Made by a program: the position numbers and the translations under genes. This document shows positions 5,553-5,974 of a DNA stretch of 5,974 nt, in pieces; the stretch's first letter is position 1; each line of letters opens with the position of its first letter. The notes beneath the pieces are model-generated. The model saw nothing but the letters and a program-made list of their open reading frames with translations. It had not been told where the DNA came from and did no database searches. Origin of the DNA: Burkholderiales bacterium RIFCSPHIGHO2_12_FULL_61_11 (GTDB lineage Bacteria > Pseudomonadota > Gammaproteobacteria > Burkholderiales > Burkholderiaceae_C). The stretch lies in contig MERZ01000368.1 of the NCBI GenBank assembly GCA_001770785.1, positions 11,362 through 17,335 of the forward strand, written 5' to 3'.

Positions 5553-5577
5553 GCATCCTTGCAAGAAGGAGTACGCC

Positions 5578-5974
5578 ATGCCACCACGCCTGACCGCCCA
5601 GGACTTTGACCAGGAGCTGCTGATCCTCTTCGACGCCTATGTCCACGGCAATCTGGACCGGCGTGGTTTCCTTTCTCAGGCACGAAAATTCGCCAAGGCC
5701 GGCATGACGGCGGCCGGCCTGCTGGCCGCGCTGAGTCCCGACTTCGCGGCTGGCCAGCAGGTGGCCAAGGACGATGCGCGGTTGAAGACAGAGCGGCTCA
5801 GCTACCCCTCGCCCGCTGGCAGCGGCAGCGTCATGGGTTATCTGGCCCGCCCGGCCAGCGCGGGCACGAACAAGCTGCCGGCCGTGCTCGTGATTCACGA
5901 AAACCGCGGCCTCAATCCGCACATCGAGGACATCGCCCGCCGCCTCGCGCTGGACGGCTTCATGGCCTTCGCAC
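5578..5974 (+). CDS. YghX-like dienelactone hydrolase-family protein (3' end beyond window)
   Basis: This is an alpha/beta-hydrolase of the dienelactone hydrolase family. The window holds 132 codons, roughly the first half of a protein expected to be near 290 residues. It resembles E. coli YghX as I recall it: LTAQDFDQELL near the start, AGMTAAGLLAAL at 41-52, LSYPSPAGSG, then VLVIHENRGLNPHIEDIARR and the DGFMA that follows. The catalytic Cys/Asp/His of the family would lie beyond the edge, so activity cannot be judged. Residues 27-32 read DRRGFL, a twin-arginine-like motif, followed by a mildly hydrophobic segment and AAGQQ, so Tat export is possible. The start at 5578 is well supported by AAGGAG 6 bases upstream. 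The substrate is unknown; YghX-type proteins are not shown to act on dienelactone. Confidence 0.93.
   Translation, partial: MPPRLTAQDFDQELLILFDAYVHGNLDRRGFLSQARKFAKAGMTAAGLLAALSPDFAAGQQVAKDDARLKTERLSYPSPAGSGSVMGYLARPASAGTNKLPAVLVIHENRGLNPHIEDIARRLALDGFMAFA

Overview
The window is high-GC bacterial chromosome. Gene content and protein similarity from memory suggest a betaproteobacterium, probably Burkholderiales and perhaps Comamonadaceae. No marker gene is present, so the lineage is an inference. There is no mobile element, CRISPR array, tRNA or rRNA that I can support.

Left part (1 to about 1808, minus strand): the first two genes of a YehZYXW/OsmF-type glycine betaine (osmoprotectant) ABC importer. 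yehZ encodes the periplasmic binding protein. It is followed by yehY, an inner-membrane permease that runs off the left edge. The ATPase and second permease would be expected beyond that edge. A 166-base gap separates yehZ from the divergent queC (1975-2709, plus strand), which makes preQ0 for queuosine-type tRNA modification.

Middle part (2710 to about 4600): a 348-base gene-free stretch holding an AT-rich patch and a perfect 7-bp hairpin. It leads into a two-gene unit: a 68-residue protein of the DUF6494 type, then a class I (Schiff-base) fructose-bisphosphate aldolase 6 bases later. The aldolase keeps all the catalytic residues I could check. A second gene-poor stretch follows, with only a doubtful 47-codon minus-strand ORF.

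Right part (about 4600 to 5974): a near-consensus FNR/ANR box (TTGAC-N4-ATCAA) and a good -10 element precede a UspA-type stress protein. That gene is followed 11 bases later by a small DUF4389 membrane protein, so the pair looks like an oxygen-limitation-induced operon. Last is a 5'-part of a YghX-like dienelactone hydrolase-family gene, cut by the right edge, with a twin-arginine motif near its N terminus and a strong ribosome binding site that could pair with the bases just upstream.

The genes belong to separate pathways: osmoprotection, tRNA modification, glycolysis/gluconeogenesis, stress response and hydrolase activity. I see no single multi-gene system spanning the window. The least described parts are the DUF6494-aldolase pair and the Usp-DUF4389 pair.
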